Assembly: GCA_900323505.1 (NCBI GenBank) | Contig: OOIN01000018.1 | Span: 434,001-498,000 of the forward strand | Length of the DNA stretch: 64,000 bases | Reading direction: 5' to 3' | Source of the DNA: Ustilago trichophora | Taxonomy: Eukaryota > Basidiomycota > Ustilaginomycetes > Ustilaginales > Ustilaginaceae | Shown here: positions 44,031 to 55,500 of the stretch, piece after piece | Position numbering within the stretch: position 1 is the first letter of the stretch | Layout of the letters: each line of letters opens with the position of its first letter | The notes under the pieces: model-generated | The model's database searches: none | What the model saw: the letters and a program-made list of their open reading frames with translations, nothing else | Told to the model about the DNA's origin: nothing | Made by a program: the position numbers and the translations under genes

Positions 44031-45445
44031 CAACGCGCGCGAGCTCCATCATGGCTGCAAGTCCACAAAAGGTGCACCGTAGATCATGTATTGACACTCC
44101 GCGCTTAGACCTTAACTTTGTGCTGCCCTGCCCTGCCCTGCTCTGTCCTGTCCTGTTCTGTCCTGTCCATTCAGACCGCGTAGCAAACTGCGAGCCAGAG
44201 TTGACGAAGGGTTGGAGCTCCGCTGCGGCTTTGCTTTGCAGCAACGGACGTGGCTTGAAAGAGAGGAGAGCTTGAAGATGTGTGCATTGCAACTCTGCAG
44301 CATGCAGTACAGTACACGCACTACAGTGCGGTAAAGCGAGACTTCTGCTGTTCTTGGTGTAAGTTTCGGTAGGAGTGGTGCCACCCCGTTCAACAGCATG
44401 TCGCTTGGACTACCTCACTCGACTCTGTCACCTGTGTCCGCGCCTTGTACACGATACACGGCTACATAGCCTCCATTGCGCTACTGCAGAAGCAAGCATA
44501 CGTCCGACGCACTCAAAGTTACAACCCGTTCCGTTCACAGTACCTGCGTCTGGTTCCCACCTTGACATCATCATCGAGTGAATCCTTCTCCCTCCGAGTC
44601 TATCTCAATGGTTGACTTGCCTCAAATCCACACTTAATGCCGTAAACTTTTCCTTCTGCTCGATCAGGAAGTCGGAAGGAGCGTCCGTACTTTTGGGTCC
44701 CATCCGAGACACAAGTGCCGATCATCACGAGGAGGGTTTGTGCAGTCTTGATTCGGGACATTGAAGAATATGTATTTTGCATTGTATCATCATCAAAATG
44801 AAATGGCTACAAGCCTTGCAAGTGAGCTTTACCACGCCTCTCTGCTTCCCCGACGATAAGCCGAAGCAACTGGGCTGAGCAGAGCAGAGAGGTAAGTGAA
44901 GCGGGGACCAAATCACCTTACCCTCGCTCTTGCTGGGCAAGCGAGATCTGAACTGAGCTGGGCTTCGGACTATCATGACGATCGAAAGCCGGCCAAGTTG
45001 CCACCTTCGTATCTGTATAGAAGGGCGTGTTTGGGCTTGCGCAATCGCCGACAAGAGAAAGAAGGGGGCGCTACCGTTTCAGGCAAGCCTCTCGCGAGTC
45101 CTGTGTCGGAGGAAGAAATCATCGCTACTAAGAACGCCACGGGACAATACGAGGCGATGAAAAGAGTAGCAATGCTGTTGTCGGTTCTGAGCTGCAATCG
45201 CAAGCGCTTCGCACCGCTTCCCGTTGGGAGATGGCGGCTATCACGAGCAAGTATGATCTCCCGCTCATATGAGTAGATGAAGGCGTTGAAAGTGATGAGT
45301 GGTCGGAGAAGGATTGAACGATCTTTATTCGTCTAGCTGAAAAGTGCTCTCCGTCTTAAAGCATTCCCTATTGCTGTGCTTACTGCACAGAAGCCGGTTG
45401 GCAATGAGGAGGAGAAGGAGATGGTTTACGAATTCTAAACCTGAT

Positions 45446-45556
45446 GTTTTTTTATTTTTTATTTTTTTTCTAGTTTGTTTGTTTGTTTTTTTGTTTTTTT
45501 TTGTTTTTTGTTTTTTGTTTTTTGTTTTTGTTTTTTTTTTTTTTTTCCTTTTTTTG
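45446..45556. repeat. T-rich low-complexity block
   Basis: About 110 nt dominated by T runs separated by single G, A or C (TTTG-type units). On the opposite strand it is an A-rich block with AAAAC/AAAAG units, which could be the remnant of a poly(A) tail, but no retroelement body was seen beside it. Confidence 0.85.
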
Positions 45557-46847
45557 TCCGCACAAAATTCGAGGGCCGATGCTCCGACAGGGTGTTGCAG
45601 GATCTGCATAGACAGCTAACAAGGATAGTGTGAGGGCAGCATTCCCTCAGGCGAGCCCAGGGATCCAAGCCTCCGGGTTGACAGACTGTCGATCCTGCCT
45701 CGCCTAAAGCTGTTTTCCATCTGTTGACGCAGCTCTGCTAGTGTCGGTTGGGTTAGAACGTAGCTCTGCGCGCTCAACTCTAGCATGCACGGCAAATCCG
45801 GGCTTGATCCAAGTCCGACCTCGTGTAACTACTGTAACTGTTCAGTATGTCATGCCCCTCCTGCCCCTACCTCTTGAGCTCCCATCTGACAGACCGAATT
45901 CGCAAAGACTCAAAAGACTGACTGACCTGCCTCCTCGTTGTCGATCCCTTTGTGATGAACAGTGCAGATCATCGTGGGTGCAAACCGATGCATCCTCCAC
46001 TGAGAGGCTACTTGCAACGCAGGTCCCCACTCGGGCGGGGTAGCGCTAGACCGTTGTTTCACCAAGCCCTGTCAATCTCAACTCGTATCAAGTTTGCCTC
46101 CTTCCTGCCAGTGCTGTGCAGCTTCATCTGTCGGGGCTCGCTATACCTGGTCCAACCGCCATCCGCTCCGTCTGAGCTTAGCAAAAGCCTGCCAAGTAGA
46201 CTCGAACCACGTCGGAAAACTCAGCCACCGCATACACTCAGAGGCGTTGTTCAACTGTAACTTCTCCCACCCATCCTCCCATCCTCCCTGGCAACTCCAC
46301 TCTGACCTCGTCAAAGTCCACTCCGCTTCTGCCTTCGGCTCAGTTTCCACTCACGCCCCCCTTCTTCCCTCCTTTGTCCTCAAGTGCAACCAAGTCTCAC
46401 TTCCCACACTTGTCTTTGTCTCATCCAAACCGACTTTTGACAGTTCCGCAACGCCCAACCAGCGACCCGCTCTTTGGCTGCGAGACATTCATCCCTCAAT
46501 CACACCTTCCTTTTCCACCTCAACCCTCTTGGCATCGCCGAACCCGCTTCATACCTTTCCATCTACACGCCGCGACACTACCTTCGCTACCACCACCACC
46601 AATTCCTTTCTCTGACCCTCCTCTCCCTAAACATATACCCTTTCGTTCACCGCAACATCATAAGCCCGACTTTCGATCTTCAACATCACATAGAGACAAT
46701 CAGCACAAAGCACCGCTCAAAAATTTGATCTCGAACAGTACACAACCTCGCTCTTGCGACAAAGAGGCAGATAAGCCGACACCTTCCTACCACACCCACG
46801 ACTCTTCACAGGGAAGCTGCGTTGGCTTCCCTCACTCCGCGATCACT

Positions 46848-49800
46848 ATGGCGAGCAGCGTGGTCGTGGCCACTGGAAAATCGCTCGGCAGCCGTCACAA
46901 CTCTCACAACAACCTCGTCTGCTCCGATAACGTCTCGGAATGGCTCAACAATTCACATGACAACACTCCCAAGGGACACGCTGGCTTGACTACGCACGGA
47001 GCCATCCCGCGACAGGATAGCTTTGCCAGCCTCACCGACGGCTTCGATATCGTTTCGCCGCCCGTGCTGACTTGGTCAGATACAGCAGAATCCAAGATCA
47101 CGGGTCTGAACAACGCAGATGATTACCTGTCGAACCTTGCTGAGCACTCGATTGGTAAGTATCGACATCGACTCGCTCAACTTAAAGCGCAGCTAACATT
47201 GACACTGACGAGCGACTACCTTCTTGATCAAATCACAGACCTGAAGACAACTTTCACGGAGACACTGCACGTGGACGACTTCTTCAACGATACCACTTCG
47301 GCTTCAAGCAGTCCATACACAGGAACCACAATCAACCTTCCCGGTTGGAACCATGGCCCCGAGGTCACAGGAGGTCTCGTCGACTCGGACGTTGACTCCC
47401 CTGAAGGAATTTGGTATGGACAGACGCAGAACATCACCTTGAAGTCGTCACGCAGAGGTCTCAACCTACCTAGCTTCGCCATCAACGTCGAACATTCCGA
47501 TCCCACTGGCTCCCCTGGCGCATCCAACAACATCGGCTTCGACACACTCAACCCAACCACATCATCTAACGGAAGCGAAGGATCCCAACTACTCCTTGGT
47601 GCTCCAACTCGCACATTGCGCTCATGCATCTCTGCGCCTCTCCTTCAGCGTGATGACCCCGTGCTGGAAGCTGCGGGAACACAGCACCTGATCAATGACT
47701 ACCTCATCGATGCCGGATACCCACAGGAACGCATCCCCGAACACAATGCTCTCGGACTCGAACTCGGACCTCAGTCCAGCGCAGTCAGCAGCCCTGCTCA
47801 CGACGTCACTGTGGCAGGCAACGAAGCAGCTCTTGGCAAAGACGGCCTTCCCATGTCCACAGAGCTTGCAGGTCATTCGACTGTCGCACAGTCATCGGCC
47901 CTCTTCCAGCGTCGTGCTGTGCAGCGAGATCTCTCGGCGCCGGCACCAGTCGCAGTCCCCACCAACATTGATAGCGCATCAGCGAACAATGATCAGACCA
48001 TCGAAGTGGCACCTGGCCGCACGGTCACGGTCAATAACCCAGCCGAGTCAACTGTCGACCCCGAAAAGATGACCGAGGAGCAGCGACGAAGGCTCGTACA
48101 GCTGCATCAAGTTCACGTTGCCCAGCAGGCGGCGAGGTTGGGTGTCTATCAGGACTTTGTGACTCCCTCGCAACAGTTCGCTGGTCAGGAGGCAAGCGAG
48201 CGCGCTGCCAAGGCTGTTCAGGCGGCTCTGATGTATGGCATGGAGGGCAACTCTCCGCGAAAACTCAGCGTTGGATCGACTGGACTGCCGACCCCGGTCA
48301 CGCCACAGCACCCGCTCCAGCCAGGCCCCAGCAGCATGGCCGGTGCTGCGTACCACCCTCACCTGCAAGGCTACCTCCCTGTCCAGATGCAGGGTTACGC
48401 CGGTGCTGGATTCGACCCAAGAGTACCCGGCATGCCACTCTCTGCTGACTCGGCCAGCTTTGCACCATCCATCCAGAACCAATTCTCCAATCTTCACCTT
48501 GCCCAGCAGCAGCAACAGGCCTCATCTCAGCAGCAGCAGCTCCAACAGCAGCAGCAACAGCAGCAAGGCGTCTTTACTCCCCAATTCCTCCACCAGCACG
48601 ACACCACCCTCTTTGCAGGCCAAGCCAATCTCGGCTCGCAAGATCTCTCGGGGTACACATCGGTCTACCCGCCACCCAGGCACAATAGCATCAGCGGTCC
48701 TTCTGTGGGCGACCGTGGAGGGAGCATGTACGGGCTGACTCTCAACGCAAGCGGGATGGTGACTGCAGGCCATATGGGCGCTGATCAGATGCTTTTACCG
48801 CCAAGACGAGCGAGCCATGCAGTGCTACGAACATCCGAGTCAAGCCCTTCGCTGGCCTCACAGATCGCTGCCAACCCGATGCAATTGCAGAATCCATTCG
48901 GCCAACAGCAGCCGCAACTCCACCAGCATCAGCAGGTACCGACCACTCTGGAACCATCCAAACTGGTGGGTGCAGGAGAGGCATTGATGCCTCCTGCCGC
49001 TAGCACGCCTCGATCTGCGCCTGCCGATGCGTCGAGAGAGCACCTGGCGATGCAGCAGACACGAATGCGACAGCTTCAGCAACAACAGCTGCAGTTCCTC
49101 CAGATGCAGAATCAGACGGTGAAACAGCAACAACTCGCAGCAGCCGCAGCAAAACAGGCTGGTCCCTCGGGTCAGATTACGACTCGAAAAGTGCCTAGCA
49201 CGCTATCTGCGCCTTTGAGCCCTCCTCGATCGCCAGCCAAGATGAAGTCGACCCCGCACCTGCGTAGTCCGCTCGGTGGTATGACTACCGGTCTGCCACC
49301 CTCGCCTGCAAAGCCCATGGCGCCGAGTCTGCGGAAGATCGCTTCGAATCGTCGTATTAACACTGCCTCGTCCTCACAGGTCGCCGGAGGCAGCAGCACG
49401 GGTTCCACCTCTTCCAGCTCCAGCTCCTCGGCATCGGGTAGCGGTCTTAAAGCCAAGTCCTCCACCATCAGCAGCACGGGTGGCTTCACCCTGGAGCTCA
49501 CCACCTCGGCCTCCCCCACGCGTGCCCGCACAATCTCGCACCAAAGCGCCTCTTCCTCGCGTTCCAACAGTTCACCTGGCAAATCCAAGTCTCCTACCCC
49601 CTCGGCGCTCGCCTCGGGCTCTAGTGGTGGAGGATTCTCCTTCAGTCAGCTGTCATTTGTCAACTACGGCATGGATGATGCAGATGAGATCTGTTCAGCC
49701 GTCGCACCATCCGGCAGCTACAAAGTGCCCCTCCGTGGCTTTGGTAACTCTTCCGGCGAAGATGACGACTTTGACGATGACAGCTCGGTGCGCACGAGGA

Positions 49801-50105
49801 CAGCTAGCAACGTCACGGGCATCACGGCCATGATGGGCTCGGACGATGATATGGACTCACCCGGTTCCACTGTAGGTGCGATACCAGGTAGCCCGACCAA
49901 GAAGGTGAAGAAGAACTCGAGTCGGCCCAATCTTCTTCTCAGCGCTGGCGTAGGTGGCAGTGGAGGAAGCCCGCTCAAGAGCAAACGCAGTATGGCCAAT
50001 TTGGGAGGTGCCAGTGGCAGCAGAGGATGGGATCTGACGAGATCGCCGAGAAAGACCAAGTCGACCATCTTGAGTCCCGTTTCCAGCGCCGGTAGCGGAG
50101 AGTGA
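46848..50105 (+). CDS. Large Gln/Ser-rich protein, probably nuclear, function unknown
   Basis: Exons 46848-47154 and 47239-50105 give 1057 aa. The proposed intron (GTAAGT donor, CTAAC branch, CACAG acceptor) is 84 nt and leaves the frame open if retained. No catalytic domain is recognised. A charged helical segment (KMTEEQRRRLVQLHQVHVAQ, about residues 376-395) stands out. Next come long Gln-rich tracts (about 515-555, 690-775) and a Ser/Pro-rich region with many SP sites and basic patches. A non-repetitive C-terminal block, FSQLSFVNYGMDDADEICSA followed by VAPSGSYKVPLRGFG, is the best candidate for a conserved functional motif. Composition suggests a transcriptional or RNA-associated regulator. 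ATG 46848 is chosen; the upstream open frame looks like C/T-rich leader. Confidence 0.72.
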   Translation: MASSVVVATGKSLGSRHNSHNNLVCSDNVSEWLNNSHDNTPKGHAGLTTHGAIPRQDSFASLTDGFDIVSPPVLTWSDTAESKITGLNNADDYLSNLAEHSIGKYRHRLAQLKAQLTLTLTSDYLLDQITDLKTTFTETLHVDDFFNDTTSASSSPYTGTTINLPGWNHGPEVTGGLVDSDVDSPEGIWYGQTQNITLKSSRRGLNLPSFAINVEHSDPTGSPGASNNIGFDTLNPTTSSNGSEGSQLLLGAPTRTLRSCISAPLLQRDDPVLEAAGTQHLINDYLIDAGYPQERIPEHNALGLELGPQSSAVSSPAHDVTVAGNEAALGKDGLPMSTELAGHSTVAQSSALFQRRAVQRDLSAPAPVAVPTNIDSASANNDQTIEVAPGRTVTVNNPAESTVDPEKMTEEQRRRLVQLHQVHVAQQAARLGVYQDFVTPSQQFAGQEASERAAKAVQAALMYGMEGNSPRKLSVGSTGLPTPVTPQHPLQPGPSSMAGAAYHPHLQGYLPVQMQGYAGAGFDPRVPGMPLSADSASFAPSIQNQFSNLHLAQQQQQASSQQQQLQQQQQQQQGVFTPQFLHQHDTTLFAGQANLGSQDLSGYTSVYPPPRHNSISGPSVGDRGGSMYGLTLNASGMVTAGHMGADQMLLPPRRASHAVLRTSESSPSLASQIAANPMQLQNPFGQQQPQLHQHQQVPTTLEPSKLVGAGEALMPPAASTPRSAPADASREHLAMQQTRMRQLQQQQLQFLQMQNQTVKQQQLAAAAAKQAGPSGQITTRKVPSTLSAPLSPPRSPAKMKSTPHLRSPLGGMTTGLPPSPAKPMAPSLRKIASNRRINTASSSQVAGGSSTGSTSSSSSSSASGSGLKAKSSTISSTGGFTLELTTSASPTRARTISHQSASSSRSNSSPGKSKSPTPSALASGSSGGGFSFSQLSFVNYGMDDADEICSAVAPSGSYKVPLRGFGNSSGEDDDFDDDSSVRTRTASNVTGITAMMGSDDDMDSPGSTVGAIPGSPTKKVKKNSSRPNLLLSAGVGGSGGSPLKSKRSMANLGGASGSRGWDLTRSPRKTKSTILSPVSSAGSGE

Positions 50106-50494
50106 CGAGTCGTTCATCGTACAGATCTATAGGCTTTTTTTCGTGGGGATTTTCAGGGCACTCTTTTTTTTTCCGCGATCCATTTTTATTTTTAACTGTC
50201 TTCGTATCGATTATATCCACTTTCCTTCGTTTCGGTTCGATTCACACTCTCTTACCCCATCATCGATGGTGGCCTTTTGTATCGTTCTTGCTTCTTTCTT
50301 ACAATACCACAGAACATGTTAATTACCATTCAAGAATCGCTTGTTGTGCATGTCGCAGCATTTCACAGGGTTTTTCATACGAAGCAACTCAACAATCAGT
50401 CAGGCGTGTATCTGTGCGTATCCAATGTGATTGATTGCCTTCCGGGCTAGTAGTACAATATTTGCGAATTCATTCTTCTTGACCAGCGCTTGAC
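50106..50494. other. Convergent intergenic region
   Basis: About 390 bp between two converging genes, with T runs at 50133-50139 and 50164-50173. No gene recognised. Confidence 0.5.
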
Positions 50495-51586
50495 TCAGGG
50501 AGCGACCTTGACGACCATCTTACCAACGTTCTTACCGGCAAAGAGATCGTTGAGTGCTTTAGGGCACTGCTCCAAACTCTGACCCTGCTCCCTAGCCTTG
50601 CCATCGAGGTCCTCACCGACGACGTGGAATTTGCGAGCCAGCTTGCCCTCGTTCATCCACTGGGACATGTTGTCCTCAGCCTCACCGTATCGCTTGGCGT
50701 AGTCAAAGACGATGAATCCCTGAAGCTTGATGCGCATGGCGATGATGGTCTGGTAGTTCTTGAGACCGTCGGGCTTGGGGTTATTGTAGTCCGAGATGGC
50801 ACCACAGAGGGCGATACGGGCGTGAGGCTTCATGCAGAGGAGCGACATGTCGAGGATCTCACCACCGACGTTCTCAAAGATGGCGTCAATGTAACCATAC
50901 TTCTTGGTGACGATTTCGCGGTAGGTCTTCTTAAAGTTGGGGTCCTTGTAGTTGAGGGCCTCGTCGGCACCGAGGGACTCCTTGAGCCACTGGCACTTGT
51001 CATCAGCACCGGCGACGGCGATGACCTTGCAGCCCTTGAGCTTGGCGAGCTGGACAGCGATGGAGCCGACGGAGCCGGCGGCACCGGTGACGACGACGAC
51101 ATCGCCCTCCTTGATGGCGGCAACGTCAAAGATACCCCAGTAGGCAGTCTGACCCGAGGAGCCGAGGGGTCCGAGGTAGTCGAGGAGCGAACCGCCCTCG
51201 CGAATCTGGCGCTTCTCGACGCTCTTACCGGGGACGCGAGCGTACTGCTGCCATCCGAGAGTACCGCTGACCTGGTCACCCTTGCTGAGACCGGGGAACT
51301 TGGAGGCGACGATAACACCGACACCACCGGCACGCATCACCTCGCCAATCTGAACGGGAGGGAGGTAGGATCGGGCATCGCGCAACCAGCCACGCATAGC
51401 AGGGTCGAGGGAGACGTACTCGACACGGACGAGAACCTCGCCATCGTTGAGCTCGGATTCCTTGGCCACGGGGACAGTGCGCTTCTCGTAGGTCGAGTCG
51501 TTGGCGCCGAGGGTGTCGTTGATGGCGGCAGTGGGGCGCTCGCGGAGGACGATCTGAGTCTGCTGGGATGGGATGGTGAACGACAT
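50495..51586 (-). CDS. NADP-dependent MDR-family oxidoreductase (prostaglandin/leukotriene reductase-like)
   Basis: Minus strand, single exon, 363 aa from ATG 51586 (A at -3); an in-frame ATG 16 codons upstream (51634) is less likely. It is a zinc-independent medium-chain reductase of the PTGR/CurA group, which reduce the C=C bond of alpha,beta-unsaturated aldehydes and ketones. Markers: VEYVSLDPAMRGWL and SYLPPVQIGEVMRAGGVG in the catalytic half; GPLGSSGQTAYWG; the dinucleotide-binding VVVTGAAGSVGSIAVQLAK; and IFENVGGEILD. The Cys ligands of zinc alcohol dehydrogenases are absent. A block of TACAGTA repeats lies about 150 bp upstream of the start. Substrate is unknown; detoxification of reactive carbonyls is the usual role. 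Confidence 0.9.
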   Translation of the reverse strand: MSFTIPSQQTQIVLRERPTAAINDTLGANDSTYEKRTVPVAKESELNDGEVLVRVEYVSLDPAMRGWLRDARSYLPPVQIGEVMRAGGVGVIVASKFPGLSKGDQVSGTLGWQQYARVPGKSVEKRQIREGGSLLDYLGPLGSSGQTAYWGIFDVAAIKEGDVVVVTGAAGSVGSIAVQLAKLKGCKVIAVAGADDKCQWLKESLGADEALNYKDPNFKKTYREIVTKKYGYIDAIFENVGGEILDMSLLCMKPHARIALCGAISDYNNPKPDGLKNYQTIIAMRIKLQGFIVFDYAKRYGEAEDNMSQWMNEGKLARKFHVVGEDLDGKAREQGQSLEQCPKALNDLFAGKNVGKMVVKVAP

Positions 51587-52562
51587 TTTGGAGGTAGACG
51601 GGAGGAAAGGCCAAGGATTGATGGATGTGGACAAGGAATAGGATGGTCAGACGGAGACGTGAGCTGTATATGTAGTCTCACTCGGAGTGCACAGACACAC
51701 AAGGGTCGGGCTCGGCTATGCTGCTGACACGGTACAGTACAGTACAGTACTGTACAGTACCTCCACGGATCGTCGGATTGCTTTGCCACTGACCTGTAAC
51801 AGGTACTCGATGCACGGAGATAGAGAGAAACATGCCCACACACAGTCCAGGGTGCATAGTCTTGGCAGACTGGTCACTGTCTCTCAAGTCTTCCGGTCAA
51901 CGACCATTGTTACCGGTGGGGGCAAGGCTTGACTTGTAGGTGGTTGTACGCTTTGCAAGCCGGCTAACTTTAGTCCGAGCGAGTTTTGGAGCGACAATTT
52001 GGAATTTTGTGCTCAATGACACACCGACTGCCGTCACGGATTGCTGCAGCTGCAGCTGCAACAGCTGCACCGAATCATGCCAGCCATGTGGCTCAAACTG
52101 CAATTTTTTCGGCTAAAACAGTCTTGGCCACTGATGAGTTTTGGTCAAGATGTTAGAGTGAATTTGAATTTTCAAAGTGTAAGGGATGTGAGATCGAGGG
52201 ATCTGCAAAGATGGACCCTGAACAAAAAAAAGTGTTCGGACTTCGGGAGACAGCCACGCTCAGCCAGATGTGTTGCCTTGGACAAGATTGGCCTTCTAAC
52301 ATGTTCACCTGCGCTTGGCACAGAAGAACCCAACCCACAACCATCTCGAAACGTCTTGATTCGCGGATCACTTGGTGGACTGCCTCACGATCGAGCCACT
52401 TCCTGCTTTCTAGATCAACAGCAGCTCAGCTCATTCGCATCTTCAACCGATAGCCGGCTCAATCGATCAACATCGTCGACCCTTTTGCTTCTCATCACAT
52501 CTGCACATGCCACGAACATAGAGACTACCAAATCGGACAGCCCTCCAGCTGTGTTAAACCAC
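51587..52562. promoter_or_regulatory. Divergent promoter region of the MDR reductase and UPF2
   Basis: About 980 bp between two divergent start codons. It has an overlapping TACAGTA/TACTGTA block (51733-51759) and a GCTGCA-rich stretch (52042-52071). No gene recognised. Confidence 0.5.
51731..51761. repeat. GTACA pentamer repeat with TACAGTA/TACTGTA core
   Basis: A near-palindromic run with TACAGTA at 51733, 51738, 51743 and 51753 and TACTGTA at 51748. It sits about 150 bp upstream of the MDR reductase start. Confidence 0.93.
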
Positions 52563-55500
52563 ATGGTGACCGCCACAACTCCGCTGGCTGGCTCAAGCGC
52601 AGACCCAGCGGCGGCCAAAGCTTTGCCCTCCACATCAGCAGCACCCGCCAAAGAAGAGTCTCAGGCAAAGGCACTCTACAAGGAACGCGACAAGAAGCGT
52701 CGTCAGCTTCGTGCCACCAACATTCAAGCTTGGCAAGTTGGCCCAGTAACCATCTCAAAGTCGCTCGACTCCAACCTCAAAAAGAACACGGCTTTTATCA
52801 AGCGAGTCAAGCAGGGCATCGGCCAAGATGCCCGCGATCAGTTGCTCAAAGATTTGCCGGGACTCAACCTTGAAAAGTATCTGCAGGAGCTCATTCAGGC
52901 TGCTCGCGAAGGACTGGCCAGATGCGTGACAGCCAAGGACTGCTTTGCTGCCGCCGAGATTCTATCTGCCTTCCATGTGCGATTCGGCGGTGATGCATTT
53001 AGCTCGCCGCTTACAAATGCGCTCGAGCAAGGTTTGGTTCCCCCAAACAAGGCTCTCTATCAAAGCTTGACTGCAGAGCAAAAGGAGAGGGAGGAAGCCG
53101 CCAGAGTGGCTCGCCAGAAACCTCTGCTCCGTGTCGCAGCAGAGCTTGCACTTGTAGAAGCCATCGGTCACTCGCAGCACGACACTGGAGCCACGTGGCT
53201 CTTTAATTTGCTCAAGAATCTTCTTGCCACCGATAAGGAGCACTCGAATGTCCCGCTTGCCATCACTATCCTCAAAGGTCTTGGTCCCTCCATGCTCGCT
53301 CCTCCATCCGCCAACGATGCAGACTCGCTGCTATCCGACAAAGCATCATCTGCACTCACACTCGCAGATGCCGTCGATGTCAACAGTCTCGAAGCGCTCG
53401 ATCCCTCCACCGCCCCTCTGGTGTCATCAGATATGCAGACCAAGTTCCGCAAACTCTTCGAGACTTACTTTTCAACATTCTCACGACGCATCGTCAAGGA
53501 GCACCAAAGGTTACAGGATCAAGACCGCAAGAACCACGAGGCCTACATTCGCTCTGGCGAGATCTTTGAAGATCGACAGCAAAACTACGAACGCATGACA
53601 AAGAGCTTCGAGCGCGTTTGCGATTGGGGTACCATTCTTTCCGAGCTTCTCGACGTTCCTATGCCTCAGCTTGAAGCATCAGCATCAGCGTCTAGTGCTG
53701 CAGGGCTGGGTGTCAACCTGAATTCCAAGTCCGCCTTTGAGCGAGCAGATGAAGAATTCGCGACAGATCAGAGTCCGTGGGAGGATCAAGACACGCAGAA
53801 ATTCTACGAAAGCATTCTTGATCTTGGCGACATTATCCCACCAGTGATTTTGGCGCAGACTACAGGCATCAGTCTCAACGCTTCGAGCAGTGCTGTCAAA
53901 GCCGACGCCAAAGATGCAGACGGACAGACGGAAGCAATCTCATCCGCAGATGCATCGACGTCAGGCTCGCCGCAACTCGATTCTGACGCCGTCGACGAAG
54001 CGATGAACGCCGGACCAGCAGCCCAGCTTGCAACGCTTATGGCCAAGTTGCCAGACATGACGAACCGCAGCATGATTGACAGTGCTGCTGTTGATTTTGC
54101 CTTCATTGCCACCAAGCCAGCACGCCGGAAATTGGTCAAACACCTTGCCTCGCTCCCACGCAACCGTATCGACTTGGCCCCTTACTACGCGCGCCTTGCA
54201 GCGACGCTCAACGGATACATGCCTGACGTCGGCGCAGGTCTCACCGCCTTGCTAGAAGACGAGTTCCGTTATCTGCAGCGCAAGAAGAACGTCGATCTTA
54301 CAGAGACACGCGCCAAAAATGCTCGCTTCCTTTCGGAGCTCACCAAGTTCAAGGTCACACCAACACACGCCATCTTCCACTGCCTCAAGACGTGCCTCGA
54401 GGACTTTTCCGGCCCCAACATCGATGTGTTGGCTTCGCTACTGGAGGGATGTGGTCGATTCCTGCTTCGCACCGAGGAAACCTCGGCGCGAATGCGAAGC
54501 ATGCTCGAGATGCTGCGTCGGAAGCGTGCAGCTGCCAATTTGGACTCGCGCCAACTGCTCATACTCAATAATGCCTACTACCAGTGCAATCCACCCAAAC
54601 GCAAGGCTATCGAGCAGAAGGAGCGCAAGCCGATGGAGCTCTACATCCGCCATCTGATCTACAATGTCTTGCAGAAGAGGACGGTCGACAGCGTTGTGGT
54701 TCAGCTCCGGAAGCTACCCTGGGACGATGCGGAAGTGTACGGCTGGCTCAAGGACGCCTTTACGCGTGCGTGGCGTATTCGCTACTCCAACATCCATCTG
54801 CTCGCCATCCTCGTCTACGAACTCGACCGATTCCACCCTGCTTTCACCGTCGAAGTCATCGATCAAGTCCTCGAAAACATCCGCGTCGGCATGGAAGAAA
54901 ACATTTTCAAGCACAATCAACGTCGCGTCGCCACCACTTGCTATCTCGGCGAGCTGTACAACTACCGCCTCATCAACAGCGGCATCGTCTTTGAACAGCT
55001 TTGGTCGCTTGCCACTTTTGGCCATCCCAATGGTCGACCTTGGCCCGGGCAGGTCGCCCCCTTGGATGCGCCAGACGACTACTTTAGGATCCGATTGATT
55101 TGCACGCTGCTCGACACGTGTGGTGTTTGCTTTGACAGAGGATCCTTGAAGAAGAAGTTGGACGACTTTTTGGTTTTCTTAAACGTGTACGTGCTGTGCA
55201 AAGAGCAGCCGCTGCCGATGGACGTCGACTTTATGCTGACTGAGACGTTGGAGATGTTGAGACCTGAAATGAACTTCAACAAGTCGTTCGCAATCGCAGC
55301 GGGGGCGTTGGAGGAAATGATGGCGGCCAACAGGCAGAACGATGCGCAGGCTGGGGCTGAGGAGGATGACGACGAATCGGACGAGGAGCGCAGTGGTGCA
55401 AGAGCGGACGGACGTGGTGCAGAGGGCGGCGAGAAACGGCGCAAGGCGAGAAATGGAGTCGATGATGCTTCAGATAGCGATGGATCCTCCGACTCTTCAG

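Larger units (their letters stand above)
42451..46847. other. Long interval without a recognised gene
   Basis: About 4.4 kb. It contains a CT microsatellite (43997-44028), a CCTGT/CCTGCC pentamer-like tract (about 44125-44168), a 110-nt T-rich block (45446-45556) and TACAGTA/TACTGTA heptamers (44308-44314, 45830-45836). Open frames are short and scattered. From about 46060 the sequence is C/T-rich and probably promoter and leader of the gene at 46848. Other small multi-exon genes could be hidden here, as the neighbouring complex I gene shows. Confidence 0.4.

Noticed and set aside
46374..46847. Upstream extension of the Gln-rich protein
   Set aside because: The frame is open, but its composition (Pro/His/Ser from C/T-rich DNA) looks like a leader. 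ATG 46848 follows it and begins a different, less biased sequence.
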